64,000 bases of DNA from Streptomyces spiralis (lineage in GTDB: Bacteria; Actinomycetota; Actinomycetes; Streptomycetales; Streptomycetaceae), in the NCBI RefSeq assembly GCF_014654675.1, contig NZ_BNBC01000010.1:62001-126000 (forward strand). The letters are read 5' to 3'. Shown here piece after piece: positions 55,076-63,792 of this stretch. Every line of letters begins with the position of its first letter. Position 1 is the stretch's first letter. The translations under genes were made by a program, and so were the position numbers. A model generated the notes under the pieces. It was not told the DNA's origin. It did not search any database and saw only the letters and a list, made by a program, of their open reading frames with translations.

Positions 55076-56005
55076 ATGGACGGTACGAACGCGCTCGGCG
55101 AGTTCCTGCGCGCCCGCCGGGGGCTGGTACGGCCGGAGGACGTCGGCCTGCGCAGCAGTGGCCTGAGGCGGGTGCCGGGGCTTCGTCGTGAGGAAGTGGC
55201 GATGCTCGCCGGGATCAGCTCGGACTACTACCTGCGCCTGGAGCAGGGCCGGGACCGCAACCCGTCGGTGCAGGTCCTGGAGGCGATCGCCCGGGTCCTG
55301 GGACTGGACGCCGACGCCACCGCGCACCTGCTCACCCTGGCGCAGCCGCGCCCGTCCGGCGCCCGTCCGTCCGGCGCGCGGGGTACGGGCGGCGGCCGGT
55401 CCCGGGGCGCCGGGCGCGGCGCGGCCGCGCGGGCGGCGGCCGTACCGGTGAGCATCCTCCAGCTCATCGACGGCTGGACCGACAACCCGGCCTACGTGCA
55501 GAGCAGGCTTACCGACGTCCTCGCGGTGAACCGCCTGTGCGCCGCCCTGTCGCCGAACTACGCCCCCGGCGTCAACCTTCTGCGGGCCGTCTTCCTCGAC
55601 CCCGCCGAGCGGGAGCTGAGGCGCGACTGGGAGGAGGCCACCGAGGAGGCCGTGGCCACCCTGCGGGCCCGGGTGGGGCCGGACGTCGACGATCCGGCGC
55701 TGCGGGAGCTGGTCGGTGACTTGTCGGTGCGCAGCGACCGGTTCCGCCGGCTGTGGGGCCGCCACGACGTACTGCCGCGGCGCGGGCTGGTCAGACGGCT
55801 GCGCCATCCACGGGTCGGCGACATCGAACTGCATTCGGACAAACTGACCATCGACGGCACCGACGGACTGACCCTGGTGGTCTTCCACGCCGAGCCCGGC
55901 AGCCGCAGTGCCGAACTGCTGAGGATCCTCGGCAGCCTCGCCGCGCCGGAGCACGACCAGCGGGACGACCACGCCCCGGACAGCGGAAGGGCCCCCGAAC
56001 CGTGA
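55076..56005 (+). CDS. XRE family regulator with MmyB-like ligand domain
   Basis: A 309-residue regulator. N-terminal helix-turn-helix LGEFLRARRGLVRPEDVG... REEVAMLAGISSDYYLRLEQGRDRNPS, then a Gly/Arg/Ala-rich linker (about 97-125) and an MmyB-type C-terminal domain (ILQLIDGWTDNPAYV, DVLAVNRLCAAL, IELHSDKLTI). MmyB-like domains bind fatty-acyl-type ligands. TACGGT six bases ahead of ATG suggests a leaderless message, though GAGGG is also there. Common partner of divergent dehydrogenases or AKRs. Confidence 0.9.
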   Translation: MDGTNALGEFLRARRGLVRPEDVGLRSSGLRRVPGLRREEVAMLAGISSDYYLRLEQGRDRNPSVQVLEAIARVLGLDADATAHLLTLAQPRPSGARPSGARGTGGGRSRGAGRGAAARAAAVPVSILQLIDGWTDNPAYVQSRLTDVLAVNRLCAALSPNYAPGVNLLRAVFLDPAERELRRDWEEATEEAVATLRARVGPDVDDPALRELVGDLSVRSDRFRRLWGRHDVLPRRGLVRRLRHPRVGDIELHSDKLTIDGTDGLTLVVFHAEPGSRSAELLRILGSLAAPEHDQRDDHAPDSGRAPEP

Positions 56006-56020
56006 GGTTCGGAGGCCCTT
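55987..56020. terminator. Bidirectional terminator between XRE and pssA genes
   Basis: Arms 55987-56001 and 56006-56020 pair in 14 of 15 positions around loop GTGA; it includes the XRE stop codon. Confidence 0.85.
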
Positions 56021-56045
56021 GCCCGTCGTACGCCGTACGCGACCG

Positions 56046-56900
56046 CTACGGCAGCTGCGCCGCCCGTGCCTCGCGACGGTTGTCCCGGAAGTTGTTCACC
56101 CGGCGCGCCGTGGCGAACAGCGGGATCACCGCGCCCATGACCAGCTGCAGCGCGCAGCCGGTCTGGAGGAGCAGCTGGCCGCTCGGGGCGTCGAACGCCC
56201 AGGCGGCGAGCAGGCCCATCGACAGCACGATCCAGGAGAGCATCGCCACCGCCAGGCGCCCCCGCGGCTTGGGGTACTCCACGCGGCTCACCATCAGCCA
56301 CGCCGTGCCCAGGATCGCCAGCAGCGTCGCCACGAAGGGCAGCTCCAGCAGCACGATGGACACCACGGTCAGCGCGCCGAAGGGCGAGGGCATGCCCTGG
56401 AACATGCCGTCCTTCATGGTCACGCAGGAGAATCTCGCCAGCCGCAGCACCACCGCCAGCAGCACCACGATGGCGCCCAGCGCGGCCACCCTCTGGTGGG
56501 CGTCGTCCGCGACCATGCCGTAGACGAGGACGAAGTACGCCGGGGCCAGGCCGAAGCTGATCAGGTCCGAGAGGTTGTCCAGCTCCGCGCCCATGGGGGA
56601 GGAGCGCAGCTTGCGGGCGACCAGGCCGTCGAACAGGTCGAAGACCGCGGCGCACAGCATCAGGATGACGGCCGTGGCGGCGCTGTGCCGGGCCATGCCC
56701 GACTCGCTGCTGCCGGTGAGGTGCGGGATCAGGATGCCGGTGGTGGTGAAGTACACCGCCATGAAGCCGCACGTGGCGTTGCCCAGGGTGAGGGTGTCCG
56801 CTATCGACAGGCGCAGCGAGAGGGGCATCTCCTCCTCGTCGTCCACGTCGTCGGCCTCGGGCACCCAGCCGGCCTGGGTGTCGGGATCAATCACGGTCAA
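56046..56900 (-). CDS. pssA: CDP-diacylglycerol-serine O-phosphatidyltransferase
   Basis: A 284-residue membrane enzyme of the CDP-alcohol phosphotransferase family. Catalytic motif D-G-x2-A-R-x7-G-x3-D-x3-D is in FDGLVARKLRSSPMGAELDNLSD near residues 90-112. Six to eight membrane helices. It makes phosphatidylserine from CDP-diacylglycerol and serine. It overlaps psd by 14 bases; together they produce phosphatidylethanolamine, a major Streptomyces lipid. Confidence 0.93.
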   Translation of the reverse strand: MTVIDPDTQAGWVPEADDVDDEEEMPLSLRLSIADTLTLGNATCGFMAVYFTTTGILIPHLTGSSESGMARHSAATAVILMLCAAVFDLFDGLVARKLRSSPMGAELDNLSDLISFGLAPAYFVLVYGMVADDAHQRVAALGAIVVLLAVVLRLARFSCVTMKDGMFQGMPSPFGALTVVSIVLLELPFVATLLAILGTAWLMVSRVEYPKPRGRLAVAMLSWIVLSMGLLAAWAFDAPSGQLLLQTGCALQLVMGAVIPLFATARRVNNFRDNRREARAAQLP

Positions 56901-57543
56901 TGCGAGTCACCCCAGCCACGGTCTTCTGGCCGACCTCGACCGCGACCTCCACGCCCTCGGGCAGGTAGAGGTCGACGCGCGAGCCGAAGCGGATCAGACC
57001 GATCCGGTCGCCCTGCTCGACCTTGGTGCCCGACGGGATGTAGGGGACGATACGGCGGGCCACCGCGCCGGCGATCTGGATCATCTCGATGTCGCCGAGC
57101 TCGGTGTCGAAGTGCCAGACGACCCGCTCGTTGTTCTCGCTCTCCTTGTTGAACGCAGGAACGAACCCGCCGGGGATGTGCTCGACCGACGTGACCGTGC
57201 CGGAGAGCGGGGCACGGTTGACGTGGACGTTCAGCGGGCTCATGAAGATCGCGACGCGGGTGCGGCCGTCCTTCCAGGGCATGATGCTCTGCACCACGCC
57301 GTCGGCGGGCGAGATGACCCGGCCCTGGGCGATCTCGCGCTCCGGGTCGCGGAAGAACCACAGCATCCCCGCCGCCAGCGCGGTGGCGGGGACGGCTACG
57401 GCCCTGGCCGCACCGGAGCGGCGGGCGCGGACCAGGCTGACGGCCGCGGTGGCGACGGTCGGCAGAAGCCACGGCGATGCTCCGCGCGCGAGGCGTACGC
57501 CGGCGAGGCTGTCGCGAGGTGCAGAGGTTTGGCTGTGGGGCAT
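56887..57543 (-). CDS. psd: Phosphatidylserine decarboxylase
   Basis: A 218-residue short-form pyruvoyl decarboxylase. FFRDPEREI, SPADGVVQS, FMSPLNVHVNRAP and the self-cleavage site in RFGSRVDLYLP (Ser becomes the pyruvoyl group). One N-terminal membrane helix region. ATG 57543 with GAAGG; upstream extension to 57621 lacks homology. Confidence 0.94.
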   Translation of the reverse strand: MPHSQTSAPRDSLAGVRLARGASPWLLPTVATAAVSLVRARRSGAARAVAVPATALAAGMLWFFRDPEREIAQGRVISPADGVVQSIMPWKDGRTRVAIFMSPLNVHVNRAPLSGTVTSVEHIPGGFVPAFNKESENNERVVWHFDTELGDIEMIQIAGAVARRIVPYIPSGTKVEQGDRIGLIRFGSRVDLYLPEGVEVAVEVGQKTVAGVTRIDRD

Positions 57544-57665
57544 GGATGACCTTCGTAGCGGATGATGCCGCGCTTCGACGGGGGACGGCGGCTTTCCGCG
57601 ATCGTAGCGGTTAAGGGCCACAACTGGGTAAGCCGGGAAGCCGAGTCGGCGGCCGAGAACCGTTG

Positions 57666-57702
57666 ACGGGGTGTGATCTTCTTCTCGACGAAAACACCCC
57701 GT
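57666..57702 (-). terminator. Hairpin after the acyl-CoA dehydrogenase gene
   Basis: ACGGGGTGT (57666-57674) and ACACCCCGT (57694-57702) form nine pairs with a 19-base loop, beginning 11 bases beyond the acyl-CoA dehydrogenase stop. It may end or attenuate the ccr operon ahead of psd. Confidence 0.6.
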
Positions 57703-57712
57703 ATGCGGACAA

Positions 57713-58918
57713 TCAGCCCTGGAACCGATACTCTTCGAGCAGTCTGCGGCCGATGATCATTTTCTGGATCTCGGCGGTACCTTCACCGATGAGCAGCATG
57801 GGGGCCTCGCGGTAGAGGCGCTCGATCTCGTACTCCTTCGAGAAACCGTAGCCGCCGTGGATGCGGAAGGCGTCCTCGACGACCTCCTTGCAGTACTCGG
57901 AGGCCAGGTACTTCGCCATCCCGGCCTCGAGGTCGTTGCGCTGGCCCGAGTCCTTCTTCCGGGCCGCGTTGACCATCATGGCATGCGCGGCCTCGACCTT
58001 GGTGGCCATCTCGGCGAGTTTGAACTGAATGGCCTGATGCTGGGCGATCGGCTTGCCGAAGGTGTGCCGCTGCTGGGCGTACTGGACGCCCAGCTCGAAG
58101 GCGCGCTGGGCCACGCCGCAGCCACGCGCCGCCACATTGACACGGCCGACCTCGACGCCGTCCATCATCTGGTAAAAACCCCGGCCGGTGGTGCCGCCGA
58201 GCACCCGGTCGGCCGGAATCCGCAGGCCGTCCATGATCAGCTCGGTGGTGTCGACACCCTTGTAGCCCATCTTGTCGATCTTGCCCGGGATGGTGAGGCC
58301 GGGACGGACCTCGCCGAAACCGGGCTCCTTCTCCACCAGGAAGGTCGTCATCGACTTGTGCGGCGCGGTGCCCTCGGGGTGACCCTCGTCACTGCGGACC
58401 AGGACCGCGACCAGCGAGGAGGTGCCGCCGTTGGTCAGCCACATCTTCTGGCCGGTCAGGACGTACTCGTCGCCGTCCTTGACCGCCTTCGACGTGATCG
58501 CCGACACGTCCGAGCCCAGCGCCGGCTCAGACATCGAGAACGCGCCCCGGATGTCACCGAGGGCCATCTTCGGCAGGAAGTAGTCCTTCTGCTCCTGCGT
58601 GCCGTGCTGCTTGAGCATGTACGCGACGATGAAGTGGGTGTTGATGATGCCGGACACCGACATCCAGCCGCGCGCGATCTCCTCGACGCACAGCGCGTAC
58701 GTCAGCAGCGACTCGCCCAGGCCCCCATACTCCTCGGGGATCATCAGACCGAACAGGCCCAGCTCCTTCAGGCCGTCCACGATCTGCTGCGGGTACTCGT
58801 CGCGGTGCTCCAGGCCGGTCGCGACCGGGATGATCTCCTTGTCGACAAAGTCACGGACGGTGGAGACGATCTCCTGCTGGACGTCGGTCAGACCGGCGGT
58901 CTGGGCGAGACGGGCCAT
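57713..58918 (-). CDS. Acyl-CoA dehydrogenase, probable methylsuccinyl-CoA dehydrogenase
   Basis: A 401-residue flavoprotein: FAD/substrate signatures SMSEPALGSDVSAITSKAV and WLTNGGTSSLVAVLV, RIHGGYGFSKEYEIERLYRE, and IGEGTAEIQKMIIGRRLL. In the ethylmalonyl-CoA pathway this step oxidises (2S)-methylsuccinyl-CoA to mesaconyl-CoA. Assignment to that substrate follows from operon position after ccr, meaA, lyase and hydratase genes; sequence alone indicates only the family. Four bases after the MaoC gene. Confidence 0.9.
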   Translation of the reverse strand: MARLAQTAGLTDVQQEIVSTVRDFVDKEIIPVATGLEHRDEYPQQIVDGLKELGLFGLMIPEEYGGLGESLLTYALCVEEIARGWMSVSGIINTHFIVAYMLKQHGTQEQKDYFLPKMALGDIRGAFSMSEPALGSDVSAITSKAVKDGDEYVLTGQKMWLTNGGTSSLVAVLVRSDEGHPEGTAPHKSMTTFLVEKEPGFGEVRPGLTIPGKIDKMGYKGVDTTELIMDGLRIPADRVLGGTTGRGFYQMMDGVEVGRVNVAARGCGVAQRAFELGVQYAQQRHTFGKPIAQHQAIQFKLAEMATKVEAAHAMMVNAARKKDSGQRNDLEAGMAKYLASEYCKEVVEDAFRIHGGYGFSKEYEIERLYREAPMLLIGEGTAEIQKMIIGRRLLEEYRFQG

Positions 58919-58922
58919 GGCT

Positions 58923-59435
58923 CTAGTTCTCCTGCTGCTTCAGCTCCGGGCGGCCCGGCTGCTCGCCGCCGCGCTCCTTGATGTACGTCTCGGTCGGCAC
59001 CATGACCTTGCGGCGGAACACGCACACCAGGGTGCCGTCCTGCTTGTAGCCCTTGGTCTCGACATGGACGATGCCGCGGTCGTTCTTCGACTTCGACGGC
59101 CACTTGTCCAGCACCGTCGTCTCGCCGTAGATCGTGTCGCCGTGGAAGGTGGGCGCCACGTGCCGGAGCGACTCGATCTCCAGGTTGGCGATCGCCTTCC
59201 CCGACACGTCCGGCACCGACATGCCGAGCAGCAGGGAGTAGATGTAGTTGCCGACGACGACGTTCTTGCCGAAGTCCGTCGTCCGCTCCGCGTAGTTCGC
59301 GTCCATGTGGAGCGGGTGGTGGTTCATGGTGAGGAGACAGAACAGGTGGTCGTCGTACTCCGTGACCGTCTTGCCCGGCCAGTGCTTGTAGACCGCGCCG
59401 ACCTCGAACTCCTCGTAGGTGCGTCCGAACTGCAT
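58923..59435 (-). CDS. MaoC-family hydratase, probable mesaconyl-CoA hydratase
   Basis: A 170-residue hotdog-fold protein (MQFGRTYEEFEVGAVYKHWPG...). The hydratase core is in DDHLFCLLTMNHHPLHMDANYAERT, with Asp-x-x-x-x-His-like active residues. In the pathway it hydrates mesaconyl-C1-CoA to beta-methylmalyl-CoA. Ribosome site GAGGC. Follows the lyase gene by five bases. Confidence 0.88.
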   Translation of the reverse strand: MQFGRTYEEFEVGAVYKHWPGKTVTEYDDHLFCLLTMNHHPLHMDANYAERTTDFGKNVVVGNYIYSLLLGMSVPDVSGKAIANLEIESLRHVAPTFHGDTIYGETTVLDKWPSKSKNDRGIVHVETKGYKQDGTLVCVFRRKVMVPTETYIKERGGEQPGRPELKQQEN

Positions 59436-59440
59436 CGCGC

Positions 59441-60406
59441 TCACGCCTCCGGGATCTCGAACGTGCTGGTGCGCTGCATGCCGGCGGCGCGTCCCTTGCC
59501 CGCGACGACCAGCGCCATCTTGCGGCTGGCCTCGTCGATCATCTCGTCGCCGAGCATCGCGGAGCCCTTCTTGCCGCCCGCCTCGGACGTGTAGTACTCG
59601 TACGCGTCCAGGATCAGCTCGGCGTGGTCGTAGTCCTCCTGGGAGGGCGAGAAGACCTCGTTGGCGGCGTCCACCTGACCGGGGTGCAGCACCCACTTGC
59701 CGTCGAAGCCGAGCGCGGCGGCACGGCCGGCCACCTCGCGGAAGCCGTCGACGTTGCGGATCTGCAGGTAGGGGCCGTCGATCGCCTGGAGGTTGTTGGC
59801 GCGGGCGGCCATCAGGATCTTCATCAGGATGTAGTGGTAGGCGTCCGCCGGGTAGCCGGGCGGCTGCTCGCCCACGACGAGGGACTTCATGTTGATCGAC
59901 GCCATGAAGTCGGCCGGGCCGAAGATGATCGTCTCGATGCGCGGGGACGCCTGGGCGATCTCGTTGACGTTGTTGAGGCCCTGGGCGTTCTCGATCTGGG
60001 CCTCGATGCCAATGCGCCCCACCTCGAAGCCCATCGTCTTCTCGATCTGCGTCAGCAGCAGATCAAGAGCGACGACCTGCTGAGCGTCCTGCACCTTCGG
60101 CAGCATGATGCAGTCAAGATTGGGGCCGGCTCCCTCGACCACCGTCACGACGTCCCGGTACGTCCACTCGGTCGTCCAGTCGTTGACGCGCACCACCCTG
60201 GTCTTGCCCGTCCAGTCACCCTCGTTGAGGAACTTGACGATGGTGTGGCGGGCCTCCGGCTTGGCGAGCGGCGCGCACGCGTCCTCCAGGTCCAGGAAGA
60301 CCTGGTCGGCCGGGAGGCCCTGCGCCTTCTCCAGGAAGCGCGGGTTGCTGCCCGGTACGGCCAGGCAGGAGCGCCGCGGCCGAAGGCGGTTGACGGGGGT
60401 GGTCAT
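59441..60406 (-). CDS. HpcH/HpaI-type lyase, probable malyl-CoA/beta-methylmalyl-CoA lyase
   Basis: A 321-residue CitE-like lyase. CoA/metal site residues in FLDLEDACAPLAKPEAR (Asp/Glu), RVNDWTTEW, MLPKVQDAQQV, IEAQIENAQGLNNV and IIFGPADFMASI. It would split beta-methylmalyl-CoA into glyoxylate and propionyl-CoA. ATG overlaps the meaA stop by four bases. Confidence 0.92.
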   Translation of the reverse strand: MTTPVNRLRPRRSCLAVPGSNPRFLEKAQGLPADQVFLDLEDACAPLAKPEARHTIVKFLNEGDWTGKTRVVRVNDWTTEWTYRDVVTVVEGAGPNLDCIMLPKVQDAQQVVALDLLLTQIEKTMGFEVGRIGIEAQIENAQGLNNVNEIAQASPRIETIIFGPADFMASINMKSLVVGEQPPGYPADAYHYILMKILMAARANNLQAIDGPYLQIRNVDGFREVAGRAAALGFDGKWVLHPGQVDAANEVFSPSQEDYDHAELILDAYEYYTSEAGGKKGSAMLGDEMIDEASRKMALVVAGKGRAAGMQRTSTFEIPEA

Positions 60407-62430
60407 GCGGGGACCTCCAGAGGGTCGAGCTTGTTCGCTTTCCGGATCTCGTCGACGATGCGGCCGATGATCCCGGTGATGTCGAAGTCCTTCGGGGTGA
60501 AGACGGCGGCCACTCCGGCGGCCCTGAGCTGCTCGGCGTCACCGTTCGGGATGATGCCACCCGCGATCACGGGTATATCTGTGGCACCGGCCACACGGAG
60601 TCGCTCCAGCACGTCCGGCACCAGCTGGGCGTGCGAGCCGGAGAGGATGGACAGGCCGACGGCGTGCACGTCCTCGGCGAGGGCCGCGTCCACGATCTGC
60701 TCCGGCGTGAGCCGTATGCCCTGGTAGACCACCTCGAAGCCGGCGTCGCGGGCGCGGACGGCGATCTGCTCGGCGCCGTTGGAGTGCCCGTCCAGGCCGG
60801 GCTTGCCCACCAGGAAGCGCAGCTTGCCGACGCCGAGGTCATGTGCGGTGGCATCCACCTTCCGGCGGACGTCGGCCAGGGCCGAGCCCTGTTCGGCGGC
60901 CACCGCGACGGGCGCGGAGGAGACCCCGGTGGGGGCCCGGAACTCGCCGAACACCTCCCTCAGCGCCCCGGCCCACTCCCCGGTCGTGACACCCGCGCGG
61001 GCGCACTCCAGGGTGGCCTCCATGAGGTTGTCCGTGCCCTTGGCCGCCTCCTTCAGCCGCTCCAGCGCCTTGCAGGGGCGCGGGTGGTTGAAGGGCGGCT
61101 GGTAGCGGGTGTCGCGCCAGCGCTGGAGCGAGGCGATGACACGGGCCTCGACCGCCGGGTCGACCGTCTGGATCGCGGTGTCCAGGTCGGCCGTGAGCGG
61201 GTTCGGCTCCGTCCCCTCGAAGATGTTGACGCCGACGATCTTCTCTTGACCGGACTCGATACGGGCCCGGCGCTCGGCGTGCGAGGCGACCAGCTGCGAC
61301 TTCAGATAGCCGGACTCCACGGCGGCCATCGCGCCGCCCAGGTCCTGGATGTGGTCGATCTCGGCGAGCACCGCCTCGACCAGCTCGTCCACCTTTGCCT
61401 CGATCACCTTCGAGCCCTCGAAGATGTCGTCGTACTCCAGCAGATCGCTCTCGTAGGCGAGCACCTGCTGGATGCGCAGCGACCACTGCTGGTCCCAGGG
61501 GCGGGGCAGGCCGAGCGCCTCGTTCCAGGCCGGCAGCTGCACCGCACGCGCCCGTGCGTCCTTGGAGAGGGTGACGGCCAGCATCTCCAGCACGATCCGC
61601 TGGACGTTGTTCTCCGGCTGGGCCTCGGTCAGGCCGAGCGAGTTGACCTGGACGCCGTAGCGGAACCGGCGCTGCCTGGGGTCCTCGATGCCGTAGCGCT
61701 CGCGCGTGATCCTGTCCCAGATCCGGCCGAAGGCGCGCATCTTGCACATCTCCTCGACGAAGCGGACGCCCGCGTTGACGAAGAAGGAGATGCGGGCGAC
61801 CACGTCGCCCATGCGCTCCTGCGGCACCTGGCCGGAGTCGCGCACCGCGTCCAGGACGGCGATCGCGGTGGACATCGCGTACGCGATCTCCTGCACCGGC
61901 GTGGCGCCCGCCTCCTGCAGGTGGTAGCTGCAGATGTTGATCGGGTTCCACTTGGGCATGTGGGAGACCGTGTACGCGATCATGTCCGTCGTCAGCCGGA
62001 GCGAGGGTCCCGGAGGGAACACATGGGTTCCCCGGGACAGGTACTCCTTGACGATGTCGTTCTGGGTCGTGCCCTGGAGCTTGGTGATGTCCGCGCCCTG
62101 CTCCTCGGCGACGACCTGGTAGAGCGCCAGCAGCCACATGGCCGTGGCGTTGATCGTCATCGAGGTGTTCATCTGCTCCAGGGGGATGTCCTGGAACAGG
62201 CGGCGCATGTCACCGAGGTGGGCGATCGGCACGCCCACCCGGCCCACCTCGCCGCGGGCGAGGACGTGGTCGGAGTCGTAGCCGGTCTGCGTCGGCAGGT
62301 CGAACGCCACCGACAGACCGGTCTGGCCCTTGGCGAGGTTGCGCCGGTACAGCTCGTTGGACGCCTCGGCCGTGGAGTGGCCGGCATACGTGCGCATGAG
62401 CCACGGCCGGTCCTTCTGACGCTCAGTCAT
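60403..62430 (-). CDS. meaA: Ethylmalonyl-CoA mutase (MeaA)
   Basis: A 675-residue coenzyme-B12 mutase. Catalytic barrel begins RPWLMRTYAGHSTAEASNELY and contains FDLPTQTGYDSDH; C-terminal cobalamin domain (about 545-670) has the His ligand in KPGLDGHSNGAEQ, plus LSILSGSH and IIPNGD. MeaA-type single-chain mutases interconvert ethylmalonyl-CoA and methylsuccinyl-CoA, directly using the ccr product. Eighteen bases after ccr. Confidence 0.96.
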   Translation of the reverse strand: MTERQKDRPWLMRTYAGHSTAEASNELYRRNLAKGQTGLSVAFDLPTQTGYDSDHVLARGEVGRVGVPIAHLGDMRRLFQDIPLEQMNTSMTINATAMWLLALYQVVAEEQGADITKLQGTTQNDIVKEYLSRGTHVFPPGPSLRLTTDMIAYTVSHMPKWNPINICSYHLQEAGATPVQEIAYAMSTAIAVLDAVRDSGQVPQERMGDVVARISFFVNAGVRFVEEMCKMRAFGRIWDRITRERYGIEDPRQRRFRYGVQVNSLGLTEAQPENNVQRIVLEMLAVTLSKDARARAVQLPAWNEALGLPRPWDQQWSLRIQQVLAYESDLLEYDDIFEGSKVIEAKVDELVEAVLAEIDHIQDLGGAMAAVESGYLKSQLVASHAERRARIESGQEKIVGVNIFEGTEPNPLTADLDTAIQTVDPAVEARVIASLQRWRDTRYQPPFNHPRPCKALERLKEAAKGTDNLMEATLECARAGVTTGEWAGALREVFGEFRAPTGVSSAPVAVAAEQGSALADVRRKVDATAHDLGVGKLRFLVGKPGLDGHSNGAEQIAVRARDAGFEVVYQGIRLTPEQIVDAALAEDVHAVGLSILSGSHAQLVPDVLERLRVAGATDIPVIAGGIIPNGDAEQLRAAGVAAVFTPKDFDITGIIGRIVDEIRKANKLDPLEVPA

Positions 62431-62448
62431 CTATGACCTCTGGTGTCC

Positions 62449-63792
62449 TCAGACGTTGCGGAAACGGTTGATGGCGTCGATGTGCTTGGCGCGCATCTCC
62501 TCGTCGCGCACGCCCAGGCCCTCCTCGGGGGCCAGGCACAGCACGCCGACCTTGCCCTGGTGCAGGTTGCGGTGGACGTCGTAGGCCGCCTGGCCGGTGT
62601 CCTCGAGGGAGTACACCTTCGACAGCGTCGGGTGGATCTTGCCCTTGGCGATGAGGCGGTTGGCCTCCCAGGCCTCGCGGTAGTTGGCGAAGTGGGAGCC
62701 GATGATCCGCTTCAGCGACATCCACAGGTACCGGTTGTCGTACTCGTGCATGTAGCCCGAGGTGGAGGCGCAGGTGGTGATGGTGCCGCCCTTGCGGGTG
62801 ACGTAGACCGAGGCGCCGAAGGTCTCGCGGCCGGGGTGCTCGAAGACGATGTCGATGTCCTCGCCGCCGGTCAGCTCGCGGATGCGCTTGCCGAAGCGCT
62901 TCCACTCCTTCGGGTCCTGGGTCTGCTCGTCCTTCCAGAACTTGTAGCCCTCGGCGTTGCGGTCGATGATCGCCTCGGCGCCCATCGAGCGGCAGATGTC
63001 CGCCTTCTGAGACGAGGAGACGACACAGATCGGGTTGGCGCCGCCGGCCAGGGCGAACTGCGTGGCGTAGCTGCCGAGGCCGCCGCTCGCGCCCCAGATG
63101 AGGACGTTGTCGCCCTGCTTCATGCCGGCGCCGTTGCGGGAGACCAGCTGGCGGTAGGCGGTGGAGTTCACCAGGCCCGGGGCCGCGGCCTCCTCCCAGC
63201 TCAGGTGGTCCGGCTTCGGCATGAGCTGGTTGGACTTCACCAGCGCGATCTCCGCCAGGCCGCCGAAGTTGGTCTCGAAGCCCCAGATGCGCTGCTCGGG
63301 GTCGAGCATCGTGTCGTTGTGGCCGTCGGAGGACTCCAGCTCGACGGAGAGACAGTGAGCGACGACCTCGTCACCGGGCTTCCAGGCGTTGACGCCCGGG
63401 CCGGTGCGCAGGACGACGCCCGCGAGGTCGGAGCCGATGATGTGGTACGGCAGGTCGTGGCGCTTGGCGAGCTCGTTGGTGCGGCCGTAGCGCTCCAGGA
63501 ACCCGAACGTGGACAGCGGCTCGAAGATCGAGGTCCACACCGAGTTGTAGTTGACGGAAGAGGCCATGACGGCCACCAGGGCCTCGCCCGGGCCCAGCTC
63601 GGGCAGCGGCACGTCGTCCAGGTGGATCGACTTGCGCGGGTCCTTGTCGCGGGTCTGCAGGCCCGCGAACATCTCCGTCTCGTCCTTGTGCACGGTGATC
63701 GCGCGGTACGACTCGGGGAGCGGCAGAGCGGCGAAGTCGGCGGACGTGGCGTCCTTCGACTGGATCGCGTCCAGGATGTCCTTCACGGTCAC
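62449..63792 (-). CDS. ccr: Crotonyl-CoA carboxylase/reductase
   Basis: A 447-residue MDR-type reductive carboxylase. Conserved parts: SSVNYNSVWTSIFEP, YHIIGSDLAGVVLRTG, GFETNFGGLAEIALVK, the NADPH-binding IWGASGGLGSYATQFALAGG and FEHPGRETFGASV, where catalytic-pocket Glu/His residues for CO2 lie. It converts crotonyl-CoA and CO2 to ethylmalonyl-CoA; also supplies polyketide extender units. GTG 63792 is set by GGAGG seven bases ahead; upstream codons to 63999 are non-homologous. The 208 bases upstream of it hold no other gene. Confidence 0.97.
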   Translation of the reverse strand: MTVKDILDAIQSKDATSADFAALPLPESYRAITVHKDETEMFAGLQTRDKDPRKSIHLDDVPLPELGPGEALVAVMASSVNYNSVWTSIFEPLSTFGFLERYGRTNELAKRHDLPYHIIGSDLAGVVLRTGPGVNAWKPGDEVVAHCLSVELESSDGHNDTMLDPEQRIWGFETNFGGLAEIALVKSNQLMPKPDHLSWEEAAAPGLVNSTAYRQLVSRNGAGMKQGDNVLIWGASGGLGSYATQFALAGGANPICVVSSSQKADICRSMGAEAIIDRNAEGYKFWKDEQTQDPKEWKRFGKRIRELTGGEDIDIVFEHPGRETFGASVYVTRKGGTITTCASTSGYMHEYDNRYLWMSLKRIIGSHFANYREAWEANRLIAKGKIHPTLSKVYSLEDTGQAAYDVHRNLHQGKVGVLCLAPEEGLGVRDEEMRAKHIDAINRFRNV

